Positions 22,270-35,034 of a stretch of DNA of 64,000 nucleotides are shown one piece after another. Within the stretch, counting starts at the first letter, position 1. Every line of letters begins with the position of its first letter. The stretch spans positions 11,968,501 through 12,032,500 of the forward strand of contig JARKIP010000028.1 of assembly GCA_029990175.1 (NCBI GenBank), read 5' to 3'. The translations under genes were made by a program, and so were the position numbers. The notes below the pieces were generated by a model that worked only from the letters and a program-made list of their open reading frames with translations, was not told the DNA's origin and ran no database searches. Source of the stretch: Petunia secreta. Lineage: Eukaryota; Streptophyta; Magnoliopsida; Solanales; Solanaceae.

Positions 22270-22774
22270 AACTTTGACTTAAACAATTAGCGCGTGGTTC
22301 TGAGAATTACATTGCCAGATTCTCTTTTCCCATTTAGTTTGAAATAAAAACTACTCCTCTGTCCCACTTTGTTTGTCATACTTTCCTTATTAGTCTGTCC
22401 CAAAAAGATTGTCATTCTTCTAAATTTGGTAATAATTCAACGCTAAACTTACTTTTTGACTCATTTATAGCCACACAAATATTCATGACTTATTTTAGAC
22501 CACAAGTTTCAAAAGTCTTCCTTACTTTATTAAACTTTGTGCCAAGTTTAACTATGACAAACAAATAGGGATGGAGGGAGTAATATTTGATCGTATTAAG
22601 GCTGGAAGGTTACTCCATTTTGCAAATACTCCATTTTGATAACAGAAATACTTACCAGTTTGACTTACACAATTAACCAGTGGTTCTGAGAATTACATTT
22701 CCAAGTTCTGTTTTCCTACTTTGTTTGAATATTAAAAAAGTGATCTCATTAAGGTTGGAAAGTTACTCCATTTG
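22270..22774. repeat. Diverged tandem duplication, left copy interrupted by a MITE
   Basis: The sequence around 22270-22353 (sharing GTGGTTCTGAGAATTACATT) recurs at 22657-22735. The block after the MITE (TTAAGGCTGGAAGGTTACTCC, about 22594-22614) recurs without the MITE at about 22749-22769. The right copy therefore approximates the empty site of the MITE insertion in the left copy. Confidence 0.8.
22354..22580. mobile_element. Stowaway-type MITE
   Basis: 227 bp with terminal inverted repeats (CTCCTCTGTCCCACTTTGTT at the left; reverse complement of the right end CTCCCTCCATCCCTATTTGT), flanked by TA on both sides (22352-22353 and 22581-22582). A CTCCCTC-type end with TA duplication is the hallmark of Stowaway elements mobilised by Tc1/mariner transposases. 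No coding capacity. Confidence 0.9.
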
Positions 22775-23172
22775 AGCAGAAGCATCACAGCACAGGACTA
22801 ACTTTCCTCTAAGAACAGTAGTCGTTTCATAGTGGACAATAGAGTCCACTAGAGCTGAGTTTTGAGCTCAAACCCACATCATGTTACTAATACTGGACGA
22901 GTATCACACTCAAAATCAGCAAAAATTACGCAGAAAGGCTTCTCATCGTGCATTGTTTTCAAAGGATAACGCACTTGAGGACTCTAATGAGGCAGAACGC
23001 ACCAATATCATGGAAACCTTGATCATATCTAAGAAAATAAATATGAGAGCTACTACTTAAGCCCCCGATCTTGCTTTAAATTAAGATTTCCACCTTTCAC
23101 AAAGAAACAACTGCAAAGTTGCAAAGCTAAAGTGTAAAACTTCATATTGATTGAAACCAGAAGAGGACTCGT
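22775..23172. other. 3' flank and probable 3' UTR of the TRM-like gene
   Basis: Sequence downstream (minus strand) of the stop codon at 23173. No other gene seen. Confidence 0.55.
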
Positions 23173-26100
23173 TCACATCAGGTCATGAATCAATTCGTCT
23201 ATCAAAGATGCAAGGATCCCCTTCTCAAGGTCAACACCCTCTTCAAAGGCTTCAAAGCTAAAGTCAGTCCACTTTCCATGGTGTGTGCTCATGTCCTTGT
23301 CAACAACCTCATCAACCATCAACTCTTCCATGCTTGTCCAACCAGCAATTTCTCTGTACACTTCTTCTGCTAACCACTCCTTCCCTTGGACCAATCTCGT
23401 CCACTTTGCCCAAGCTTCAAAACTTCCACCAGAACTCTGTTTACATCTGAATTCTAGACATTCAACCACTGAATCAAACAATACTCTTCTCCTAATCTTC
23501 AACTGCTCTTCGACATTTTTATTTGTTCGAGCCTTCTGATTCTCCAACTGGTCAAAGAAATCTAAAGCTATAATACTTTGAGCCTCACCCAGCATAAAAT
23601 CTTCTAGCATCAAGTCTGCACTTCTAATTATCTCTCTGATATATCCAAACTCCCAGTAAGATGATATCTCAAAATTGGTGGAAGTTGATGCAGTACTTGA
23701 ATCCTTTCCCCCTGCATCAGCAAGAGAAACTGATGAGGCTGAGTCCAATAACTCTGCATCACCTTCCACCAAATGGTTCCTCATGCAGGTTTTCCAATTC
23801 ATCGTTTCATGAGATCCATCAGACAGATGGTACTTGCTCCCTGAATCATAAAGTCTCATTAGTTGGGACTAATTGATCGTTTTTTGGGGGTGGGGTGTTG
23901 TGTTGTGGGAGGGGGGGGGGGGTGCAGGAGATACACTGGCAGAGGACAACATTCAATTCTTGCTTCAATAAGCAATTACAGCACACTAAATTGCAAGCAA
24001 GAGAATATCACCAAAAAGTAATGAATGATTTATAGTGTACCGCTTCTACTTTTTAGAATTTCCATACAACCTTCAAAAATGCCTTCTCTTGTTTAACTTT
24101 TTATAAGACAACTTTCTTCCTATAATTGGTTTGTCGAAGAAACGTTAAGGTAACCAGAAATATGATTACTTTTACAGAAGTGAATCATTTTGGCTGGCAG
24201 AACTCCACCCCTTTTTTTTTTTTTTTTTTTTTGAGAATAGTAACAAACTCCACCTTTACAACAAAGTAGTCAATATACTAATAAAACACAAGAATTAACA
24301 AACTCCCAACAAAATTTAGAAAGTTCTGCACAAAGAGGAGACACAAGGTGGAGCAGAAGAACAAGAAAAAGACATAGTAATCTAGGAAATTGCCATATGA
24401 AATACTAATTTTTGAGTAAGGAAATTCTATTTACACAATAAACCTGCCTTTTTGAGATATGGAAGAAAGCGTATGTTTACAATTTGGAAATATCCAAAGA
24501 AAAGTTAAAAGTAAGAGCTTGTACCCATAAATATACTTGCCATAACCCATAGTAATGCAAACTTCAAACATCTAAGACCTTTCTGTTTTTAATAATTTCA
24601 ATATATTCAGTTTCCACTTTCACATTCGAAGGAGAAATCATGACCTCATTTGTCTTCGTTGTCTTTCTACTCTAAAACAGCTAGAACATACTCCTTAATG
24701 CAGGACTGGAATATGAGCTTCACAACGCAGGAGATTTTAATTGAGAAAAGATGATAGTGGTGAGAATCATGTTTTCAGCCAGTTCGTTTCGATTCGACTA
24801 GGCAATAGTGATTACCACTAGAAAGTTTATATCCAAAAATAGATCAGAAATAGGACGAGATACTCCCCTGAAGGGCAGGAAGTTATTATTTATCTATGAA
24901 ATGCAAACACAACATGGAATGTGCAAAAATATAACATTATCTTATCCACATAATGCTCTAATAAACCTGACCATAAGGTTATCCTATCAGGTATCTTTCC
25001 CTTTTGGGCTAAGAGTGATGTCCAGACCAACTTACGAGCACCTTGATTATTCCACAGGTACTTGATATCATAATTTTGCCTACCAAAGGTTAGGTGGATG
25101 GGAAGAAATAACCTAGCATTTCATCTCTGGTATCGAAGGTTTTCAACACTTGATAGACTGCTAGGCCACAACCCTGGGAGCATCATTCTACTGTTGTTTC
25201 CCAATTATATTTTCCCCGTTCTTACCATCTAACAAGCATGGCTCACTTCACGAAATGGAAAAGTTTCTAAAATATCATACACAAGAATACAACAACAACA
25301 ACATACTCAATGACATCCCACTAGTGGGGTCGGGGAGGGTGAGATGTACGTAGACCTTACCCCCACCAAAGTGGAGAGGCTGTTTCTGATAGATCCTCAG
25401 CATCATACACAAGAATAAAAAATAAAAATAGATACTACCAGGGAATTGGTCTTGGGAGGATGCCTAACAAGAAAAAAAGATGATGCATTCAAATGATACT
25501 ACTAGGTCTTATTTTGGTTTTGGTGTATTATCTTTGAAAAGTTAAAACAGAGTGTCTATTCTGCACATATGCACCTTTTATACCAACAAACAATTCAAAA
25601 ATTCCAGCAAAATAACCATTATGGCTCTGTTTCACTCTACTCGTGCTTATATTGAGGTGAAAGAATTTTGGATGCAGGGAATAGAAGTAAATGACACCAA
25701 AGTTTATATGACAAAAACAAACGCTTTAAGCAAAGCAAATCTACCACTTCGATTGCATGTGATTTATCCCCAGATAAGTCATGCCTCACAAGCAGATGAA
25801 TCATCACAATCTTAAATAGGAGGAAACTAAGGATCAGTATTATTACCATCAGTATTTAAACTTCTGTAGCTGTCCAAGGAGTTGCAACTGCCCCCTGATA
25901 TAGAAGGTTCCAAACTAGAGGCCAGACTAGAACATGGGAGACTAAATTCTCTTTCACATGTAGAGCTGCTGGTAGTTGTAGGCTTTTCTACCATTTTTGG
26001 TTCCTGAAAATGACTCAGATAAGGTTACCGGTACATCATAAAGTTTTTCTTTTTAAGCAAAAGAAGTACAGTTACAACACAGAAGTAGGAATACAACAAC

Positions 26101-29100
26101 AGCAGCAATACCTCAATCCTGAACTAATTGGGTTTGCATATAAACTATCAATATCGATCATGTTCCATCTTGGCCAATTTCATTTGATACTTACTAATTT
26201 GTCTTTTGGGACAAAATAGGGATTCCTCAAACTTGCAATTCTCTAAACCTAATACTTAACAGTAAATGACATAGAAGCTCTATAATCAAACTGAAAGGCT
26301 TTGAACAGACATGGGGCCTATTGAAGGTATACCAATGACTGAAACTTAATTTCAACTAGTTGATATCGTTTGCGTATATAAATTTTGCTTCTATTGTGTC
26401 TTGTCCTTGTTAAATCAACATGGAATCTAAGAGATTGTAAAAGTATATTTTCAGAATTATAAATTATACAAGAAACAATGCCTTTTTATATGCTGAAGTG
26501 TGATTAAGGTTGCACTGCAATCTGACAGTTACCAGATTTTTTCTACGAGAGAGCAGAGAAACAGGTTGACTGCTGACAGGACAAAGAAGTTTTGATTTGG
26601 AGTGTCCATTGAGAAGTAGACAGTGCTGGTTCCAGACTATTTTTCCACAACAAAATGGTTAGTTTTGATGTTACAAATTATTGCCAACTGATCAGTTCGT
26701 CAATTTTTCATTCCACAGATTGACCTGGCTGCAAGATGAAAGCTCATTTGAGAGTCTTGGTGACTCTCAGGCGATACTTTTTATTAATCCACCTATATAC
26801 TTCCTATTAACTAGCATTGCCAACGCATTCTGATGATCGTTATTTCAATGAAGTGTATATCATTGATCCCCACCTCTAAGTCCAAATATGATTATAGATA
26901 ATAAAACATTACAGTACCAACCAGTCTAACAATAAAGCAAGTTTCCACAAAGGTGGCAATATAAGCCCAATTTGCAGATGAGGGGCAAAGCAAACTATAG
27001 GTGTTTATCTATTTACTGTACACTTTTTGGAAAATCATTGCAAGGTATAAATCAGCTTCTGAAGTGAATTCACTATAACAAGGCTTGATAGGGGTATTAT
27101 ATTGCCCGCAATCTTGGACAAATACTAGCTATTTAAAGGTTAACAACTGGATATCAATCAATCAACCATGCCAGTTGGAATCTGCTATATGATATCCCCA
27201 CCCAATTCAGAGGATTTATCAAATGTTACTAATTTTACGGTGGTTATCAACTTAGCACAATGCTCCTCTTTGTTTGGGTTTAGGACCAACAATGCTGTCA
27301 CAACAGTGGAATTAATGGTAACTGGACATAGTTGCACAAACAGCAAAAAAGAAAAAGAAAAGCAAATAGAGAGTGGGAGGTGCCATATTGCTTTTCTGAA
27401 TGGGCATGTGAATGTCGTAATATCCTAGAGAGAAGTTGGAATCTTCAGTTCAGAGGAAATTTCAAAGACATTTTCCTGGATATGTTCTTTCATTTCCAAG
27501 CCATCCTTTATCATTCTAATCATGACTCCCAGAAAATCAAAATCTGGCATTTAATGTTTGAACTAAACATAAAAAGAAGTCGGCGGACCCTAGACCTCTT
27601 TGGCTTATGGTACAGAAAGCCTCTTGATATGTCTACGCCTACTCTTTTGGTCATCTATTGCATTGAGTAATCAGACGCAAAAAATGATGACTTCGGAGAT
27701 TATTTCAGAACAACCCTCATTAAAATTTTACTGCGGCCTCTTGTGGAGCTTGGCAGCTACTTTTAAAGTGACTTGTTAAAAGATAAAAAAACTAAAGTTT
27801 ATTAATTGGCTCTCCACTAAGTAAGGAAGCAGGGAGGTTCAACTTTGGAAAGACCCCGACCCTAGCAGTTACTCATCAAAAGAGGCCGCAGCATGTTTTT
27901 CCATTCATCCACTCGTTAGCTGTTGTACAAACATTTCTCTCTTCTGTTGATGTACCAACATTTCTCTTTTCTGTTGATGTACGTCCTCTACCTAAGCACC
28001 TGATCTTAGCTACAATTCATAAGTAATCTCCCGAAATGATCCATGAAGTCGAAATCTTCTATTACTTTTCACCAGGGAACAAGTTTATGGATTACTCGCA
28101 CTCACTAACAAGATTGTGGTGTGCTAAAGCAGTATTTACAATCCAAAAACTCTGTCAAGCCTCAAGAACAACTTACAACTAACTACGACCACATGTCAAA
28201 AGGTTCCTTATGCATATGATCAGTGATAATGTTCCAACTTCTCATTTGCTTTACCTGGTCCTCTTTTTTCCTCCGGAATTTCATTTTGGGTGGGGTGGTT
28301 CATTAGTGATAGAAATGGAAATTTAAAGCTGAGGGAATTTCAGAAATACGTGCTAAAAATGGAATTTCAAAACTGAGGGAATTTCAGAAATACCTGCCAC
28401 CTCTGAGTTGCAGTAAGCTGGAGGTCATCAACAGAAGAGTGACCACGGTCATCTGCTTTTTCTTGAAGCCTCTTCCCATGTGCTATAATGGATACACCAT
28501 TTTCAATAGTGTTGGCAGAAATAGAGGCAGTCTCTGTTTTGATGGAATCTTCACAGGATGATCCAACTTTAGAAGTTAATTCTTTAAGCTTTTGTTCTAA
28601 GAGCATACCTAAATCATCACCAATAATTACGTTCGAAGCTAAAGAAGATAACATTGATGTTCTTGAATCAGACTGATCATCATAAGAACCTGGAAAGAGA
28701 GACAAAGAATTCTTCTTTTCCAACCCATGACCTGATGACAATCCAGGCATTGATTTTTTTATGGGTGAGGTGAAAGTAAATGACACAACATCACTCCCAT
28801 TTTCCCTGTCAGCTGTATCCCAATTGGAGCATCCATCAATAGTTAAATTACATTTTATAGACCTCCCATCTTTACTCTTCACCAAATTATCAGGACCACA
28901 TCCACCAGAGCCCATATCTACATTGACTGTCCGTTTCTTTCCAGTAAAGGACCTCAGTCTGGAGTCTCTAGATGATGAAAGGTCCTTCCCAGCATCAGTT
29001 CTGACAAAACTTGCAATTCCGGGAGCGGTGGCGGTATTTACAACAATTCTACTTACAGTCTTGGTTGGCCTAGACGAGTCACCAGTGGATGATATTTTTT

Positions 29101-30503
29101 TCTCCTTCTGGTAGGACGCTGAAGTTTTCGGATTTTCACCATCCTTATTAGATGCAGAGTTCTGCTTCTGGTTGTTCTGCCTGAGCACATCAGAGGTCCG
29201 GCTGACTGAAGTTCTCCTTTCCCCGACTTTTTGTACACTTGGCCGAGTCCTGCCAGACTTAGACTCATTCTGTTCTTTCTGGTTCACTGGGTTCTTACTA
29301 GCACTAGATGGCTTTCCCTCTCTTTTCTGAATGTTGGTCTTTGCCTGAACTGCAAGTGAAACTGACTTCTCCTTCCCCTTATTTTGGGAGACATCTCTTC
29401 TTGATACTTCAGGAGCCCTGAATTGACGTGTATTATCTGATTGAACCTGACCTCTTTCACTGGGTTGTCTTCTGATATGTTTCAGAGAATTTTGTTCTTT
29501 TGGCCTGTGTGATGCTTCATAAATCCTGGACTGTCTCTGAGCAGCCTCCATTCTTTCTTTCAAGTCCCGTATTCTCAAAGGGACAGATGAAGACCCAGAA
29601 GATTGCATCTTCTCTCTAGTTGCGGGTCGAGGACTCTGCTCGTATATTTTGGCAGCTGCCTCTAATATGTAAGCTGCATTCTTAGGAGGGATGAATCCAG
29701 GACTCTTGATAGGAGATAACAATCTGTGATGTGTAGCTGAAATAGGTTTAGCGGATTTTGGAGGCAATACCTCACTTTGAAACCTTTCTATGGGTCGGCT
29801 CTGCACCTTCTGCAGCCTCAGTTCAACAGGGTTTTTCCTAAATCCGTCCAATTTATTTCGCATGTTACCATCGACTATCATATGATGTTCATTCTGGAAT
29901 TCATCTACAAAATTAAGATATGGAGAATCTCTGAACGAGTGACAATCAAAAGATGAGTGAAAATAGGGGTCAGACTCTTTTGAAGTAGGCAAAGAATCCA
30001 ATCCCATAAGACGTGCAACAACCCCGGGTGCTTTTTGACTGTAACTTCCATCTTCGGTTACTGATAAAGCACTATAGTAATCATAGTTCTGTTTGGAGTT
30101 GGAACTGGTACAGTAGTCATGAGCCTTCAATTACATAAACAGTATTATCACAATGACAACAAAAGTTATAATCCACAATCATAAAGATAATGTCTTGAAT
30201 TATTTGAGAGAGAAATACAAAAATAAAATAGCTACCTGCTGAAGTCTTAAATTGGCTGATCCATTGGTATTTTCTTTTCCTTGCTTAGAGTTTTCTACAG
30301 CCACAATAACAGGAAAAGGGGCATAGAAACATTCGTCAATAAGTATCAATCAAGCTAAAGAGGCCTTCAATGGCCTACAGGCAAGGAAAAAAGGAGTTAC
30401 CAGGTAGTTCAGACTTGTTATTGAAAAGCTTCTTTCGAGATTTGCTGTTCCAATCAAATAGCTGAAGAAAGCCTCCCTTTGAACTTCGCTTTTCAACCTC
30501 CAT
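23173..30503 (-). CDS. TRM6/7/8-like protein (VARLMGL and DUF4378), five coding exons
   Basis: Proposed coding exons, joined on the minus strand: 30401-30503, 30236-30294, 28394-30124, 25847-26003, 23173-23840. All introns are GT-AG and phases fit, giving about 905 residues. Translation starts MEVEKRSSKGGFLQLFDWNS. The large exon carries the VARLMGLDSLP motif near residue 90 and then a long basic, Ser/Lys-rich disordered region. The last exon is the DUF4378 domain (YIREIIRSADLMLEDFMLG; RRRVLFDSVVECLEFRC; WLAEEVYREIAGWTSMEELM). This architecture is that of the plant TRM/LONGIFOLIA superfamily, whose members recruit TON1 and phosphatase 2A to cortical microtubules; the closest relatives I recall are Arabidopsis TRM6-8. 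That function is from the family, not shown here. Introns 3 and 4 are long (2.4 and 2.0 kb) and intron 4 holds a SINE. The last acceptor (TATGATTCAG at 23841) is pyrimidine-poor, so its exact site is the least certain point. Confidence 0.88.
25290..25401 (+). mobile_element. Au-type SINE in intron 4 of the TRM-like gene
   Basis: Body with the Au-SINE-like core (GTGGGGTCGGGGAGGGTGAG, GTACGTAGACCTTACCC, GAGAGGCTGTTTCTGATAGA). A perfect 16-bp duplication ATCATACACAAGAATA lies at 25274-25289 and 25402-25417. Target duplications of this length are typical of L1-type retroposition. The element lies antisense to the host gene. Confidence 0.9.
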
Positions 30504-31146
30504 TTCCTCATTTAACAACCAAAAACTCCCATGTACAGGTATCAGTGGACAAAATCAAACAGCATACATCTGTTGTCAAGAATGGAATGTTTTAAAGCAT
30601 CAGGTCCCAGATGTCCAAGAATGAAGACAAAATAAAGACTTTGCAACAAACTTTCTTTACTTCCAAAAAAGATGTGTTCAAAACGGAGAAAAAAATTTCC
30701 ATAGAAAAAAGTTCTGTGATAGTCTGGTTGGGTATAAAAGTAGGCAGTGTATACTGATTGTAGAAGATGAACTCTAGGGCATACTTATTGTGTTCTAGTG
30801 ATATTTTCCAGTATCAGAAGTTGATATAAATATCTAAGTAGCAATTATTGCTTAAACTATAGTGTTATATAAGAGGTCATTTGGTTTACAGTAGTTGATA
30901 AAAGGATAAAGAAATAGTTATACAAGGAATATACCACATGAATTGCTTATGAGGCGAATAAAAATGTAGGGATTTGTTATGATGGATAATAACAATGCAG
31001 GGATTTCTATGTATTGTTGCACTTTAAGTGCATTTTTATCATTAGATACTCTTATCCACATGCTAAACGTACTCCTATTATTCAACATTATATCCTGTAT
31101 AAAGAAAAACACATATATTCTCGTAATAAATGATGTATGCTGAATT

Positions 31147-31272
31147 ACACAACAAGAACAACAAACACAGTATGTTTCCATAAGTGGGGTATGAGGAGGG
31201 CGAGGTGTACGTAGACCTTATCTCTACCGCGAGTGAGGTAAACAGGTTGTTTACAATAGACCCTCGGTTCAA
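31147..31272 (+). mobile_element. Second Au-type SINE, no clear target duplication
   Basis: Same core as the SINE at 25290 but more diverged (GTGGGGTATGAGGAGGGCGA, GTACGTAGACCTTATC, CAATAGACCCTCGGTTCA). Flanks do not show a convincing duplication, so it is older. It lies in the probable 5'-UTR intron of the TRM-like gene. Confidence 0.75.
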
Positions 31273-31618
31273 TAAGTAGGTGGAATTTAACGTCGGACAC
31301 AATTCAAGGTATCAAAATGCTGATAATGATTATGATTTCACAAAAGAATTATTTTTCAGGAAAACATTTTCCGTCATACCAAACACACACATATTGAGAA
31401 ACCAGCTGAAAGCTAACTCTTTTTAACCAGCATTACTTCAATTAAGCATATGGAAGTTTGTACAAGATCCCCAACATTCAATTAAAGTATTTAACAAAAA
31501 GCAATTAAACATTTAGTATAATCAGCCTATAAAACACGAATCGTGAGCTGGATGCAGAAAACAAATATAATTAAACTAAACAGAAATTGACAAGTGTGAT
31601 TCGAAAAAAACAACTTAC

Positions 31619-31830
31619 GAGTGAATGTTGACTGAGTCAAATCTCACTTTTTTGCAAATGAAATAAAAGTTAAGATCTTGAAATGGGGTTGAAGCAAGTC
31701 TAGGGTTTATTTGCAAATTTGATGGGTGGGGGTGAACAGTAACGAAATGAGAGGAAATGGCATCTACTGTGTGTGTGTGTGTGTTTTTTTTTAGAGAGAG
31801 AAAAGGTGGGATTTGAAATTAAAGGGGGAG
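31619..31830 (-). promoter_or_regulatory. Probable 5'-UTR exon of the TRM-like gene
   Basis: On the minus strand a strong donor (CACTC|GTAAGTT, exon edge at 31619) lies about 1.1 kb upstream of the start codon with no intervening coding exon, suggesting a leader intron that ends shortly before 30503. The exon would include a CA/GT microsatellite and an A/T run (about 31769-31791) followed by GA-rich sequence. The start site and the acceptor are not resolved. Confidence 0.5.
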
Positions 31831-31850
31831 TTTAGAGGTGAGTGGCGTGG

Positions 31851-32179
31851 AAAGTGAAAAGAGTAGTAATAAGACAAGGAAGAGACAACGTCCTCACCCG
31901 TTACATATGAATTTGTACGCTGTATCATATATTCTTTTCCCTTTTTCCTTTTTGCTTTTGGTAAAAACATTATGACAAACTCAATTAAAAGTATTGGTCC
32001 TAGGAATGACAGAAATGACGTGTACAAGTATTGAATTTTAAAATTAGTGGCTTTGGTGAGTTTTAAATAATATAAATAAGTTTATAAATATATTTTTCGT
32101 GAGATCACATATTCAAAAATACATAAAACATACGATGGTCTTATGAAAATTGGCAAAGACAAGTCCCTTATTCACTTAA
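31851..32179. other. Upstream region of the TRM-like gene
   Basis: AT-rich; presumably holds the promoter. No element can be delimited. Confidence 0.4.
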
Positions 32180-32858
32180 GTGCTCGTTTGGTTGGAAGGA
32201 CTAGTTATACGGGGATTGTAGTACAAGGATTAGTAATACATGGATAAGTAATACAGGGATTCGTAATAGATGTATTACTTTTTGTCAAGTATTTGGTTCA
32301 TTGTATTAAAAAAGGGATATACAAGGTATAACTTAAACTTGTGTTTGGTTTAAAGTTGTATAACATTTTTGTTTACCATTATACCTTTGAATTTTCGGGA
32401 TCAATTTCATCAACTGTGCAAAATTCGCATTTATTTTATACCCAAAGCTCTTTAGTTACTAAAATTTGGGGTATTTATCAATTTCAAAAAAAATTAAATA
32501 ATATTTGGCTAAAGACCAGATGAAGATGCTTTAGAGCTCCATCGCCATTGTAGCTAAATCATTGCCAGAGAGAGACTGTTGGTTTTCAACTTTTTGAGAA
32601 ATGGGTTTAAAAAGCATATAAAATGGTTAGTAGAGAAAGGGTAGTTTGGTCATAATAAAATTTAATCCATGTACTGTGAAACCAGGTGTTGTTTATGCCA
32701 TGGGATCCTAAGGATTAGATAGTACCGAAATTGGAGGATTAACAAAACGTGTATTACTTATACCGAAATTGGTTTTGTCTACCAAACAAGGTACTAAGGA
32801 GTACTAACTTCTAATACCGGGATTACTTCCCCTAGTAAAGCAAACCAAACGGGTCTCT
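32180..32858. mobile_element. Degenerate inverted-repeat element (MITE-like)
   Basis: The left end reads GTGCTCGTTTGGTTGGAAGG and the right end, reverse complemented, reads CAGAGACCCGTTTGGTTTGC. The CGTTTGGT start and internal repeats of GGATTAGTAATAC/GGGATTACT type are seen at both ends. CGTTTGGT ends are common in plant hAT and PIF/Harbinger MITEs. No target duplication could be fixed, so superfamily is open. Confidence 0.5.
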
Positions 32859-34005
32859 GTACTCCACATTAGCTTCTGTCTATAAATTTTATTTTAATAA
32901 ATCTATACAAGTAAAAGTAAGCATCGCTTTTCTTTGACCTAAAAAATAAGTGAAAGGTGCAAATAGGTAGATTTAACTTGTTATATCACGGTAAGTTAAA
33001 CAAATTTATTTTATATAATTTTTTTAAAAGTAATAGTAATTTGTTTGAATTTGATCCTTCTTACAGTAATACTTCAAGTCTCCCTATTATCTCTACTCGA
33101 AAAGCATTTTATATGTTTGGCTCAACACAAAAGATCCAAGATGGCACATGAGGGGCATGTTAAATAAATAATAGTATTTCAAATTGTTTAAATTTTAAAA
33201 TTCGATACATTAGCTATTGTGATCACATTTCTATTCTTTCATTGCATGTAAATAAATGTATACTTATTTAAAAAAGACGTCAATTCTAACACAAAACAAA
33301 GGCGAACAAGATTATATAAGGGAGATCGAAGAAGTAATTTTTGTGTGATTTTGAATAAAACAATTAAATATCCATTGATTTTAGACTTCGGAACAAACTA
33401 CAAAGAGTTGTGTGATTTTGAATGATGTAAATATTTTCAAGAAAGGAAGGGAACGAAAAAAGATAGTACTAATTGTTTAGTGCAGTACTATAAAGGATCT
33501 TCTTCACCTTTGGGTAGGAGTGTTTTTTAATTCCCACCATTTTATGAGTACTAGTATTCTTTTATTTTTATAATCTTGTTATCCGGGAAGGGAGGAAGGT
33601 CGTGTTTGTTAAATTGTTTTTCTTGTTTCAAGAGCCAACAAGGTGGAACAAAAGATGATCATTGGGAGTATCCATTACTGTTTTTTAGAGGATTCAATAT
33701 CTAAAAGAATATAACTTCAATAATTCCAATGAATTTGCTTACTTCAATTTGACTTTCCTAGCCTAATTACTTGGACTTTATGCTTGACTTGCACTACTTG
33801 CTTTTAGCATATAAATTGTACAATAGTGAGGTGATTGGGAAGTTAGTTTCAAATATCCTTCTCCATTAGATATCTTCCTTCAAGTCCTTTATATCCAATT
33901 TTGTACAACAATCAACTTTAATTTTTTACTTCTTTGCTACTAATAGAATATATTAATTTATGACGTTTATAAGTTATATTCGTGCATATTCATCACTCCC
34001 ACAAC
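32859..34005. other. Intergenic, nothing recognised
   Basis: Very AT-rich, no gene or bounded repeat seen. Confidence 0.6.
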
Positions 34006-34013
34006 CTTGTACC

Positions 34014-35026
34014 TAGGGGTGTCAATGGTTTTCGAAAAATCAATATAACCGGCTGAACCGTACCAAACCGAACCGATTCTTAGGTTATTTTTACTAAAAC
34101 CGATGGTTTGAATATAACTCTATAACCGTACCGAATAATTAGGGTAGGTTTTTTTATAAAATAAAAATACCGAACCGAACCGAATATATTTACACACACA
34201 ATATATATATGTTTTATGTGTTAAGTCTAAAAATAAATATAAGCAAATATTTTTAGTCGAGGTTTTGGACCTTGAGGTGATGGAAACACAACGTTGTACT
34301 ATATACTAATTAGAACCGAAAGTGCAAACTACCAAACGCATCCTCACTCATATAATCTTGTTGAAACTAAATCAATTGGTATGACTAATAAACTTGTGCA
34401 TATATCAAACTACTAAGTCTAAGATATCAAATATTTTTTCACTCCTTTAAATTTCTCTTAGCATATACTTAATATTTTATTATTCTTGAGTCATATTTAA
34501 TCACTATCTGTCAACTCGTGTTATTTAGAATTCTTTTGTCTTTGCTTCACTGATTTTATAATATCACTATAGAATAATGTTCTTTTGATTATTTGACTTG
34601 TAAATAAATTTTACCAAAATCATGTATATAGTATCGTATTCTATTATCTATTTAATAGAGAGTGACAATCACTTGTAGCTCGATATTGGATATCGAAAAT
34701 ATGTCGAGTACTTAAATATTAGTTACGACCATTTAAGACTCATTATTTATTCTAATATTATCTTAAATCATACTCTATGTGTTATATAAATTTATAGGTA
34801 TTTTACATAAAAATGGCACATTCTAATAATGGTACGACTCTACCACAGAGTTTTAAAAAAATTTACCGAAAATTAACCGAACCGAAACCGAAGGAAAACC
34901 GACATGAATGAGACGGTTTTGTACAGTCTTATTTCGGTTATACACAATAAAGTAACCGAAAAATTAGTATGGTATAAATTTTATGAAAAAAATCGACCGG
35001 ACCGAACCGAACCGTTGACACCCCTG
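34014..35026. mobile_element. Non-autonomous hAT transposon with perfect 8-bp duplication
   Basis: 1013 bp with 12-bp terminal inverted repeats (TAGGGGTGTCAA at left, TTGACACCCCTG at right; one mismatch at the outer base). Both sides carry the identical 8-mer CTTGTACC (34006-34013 and 35027-35034). An 8-bp duplication and this type of end define hAT. The subterminal 100 bp on each side are rich in CCGAACCG-type repeats in opposite orientation, likely transposase binding sites. There is no coding frame. Confidence 0.93.
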
Positions 35027-35034
35027 CTTGTACC

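Noticed and set aside
27168..27670. Two overlapping plus-strand frames of 86 and 112 codons
   Set aside because: They lie in intron 3 of the TRM-like gene on the opposite strand and show no domain.
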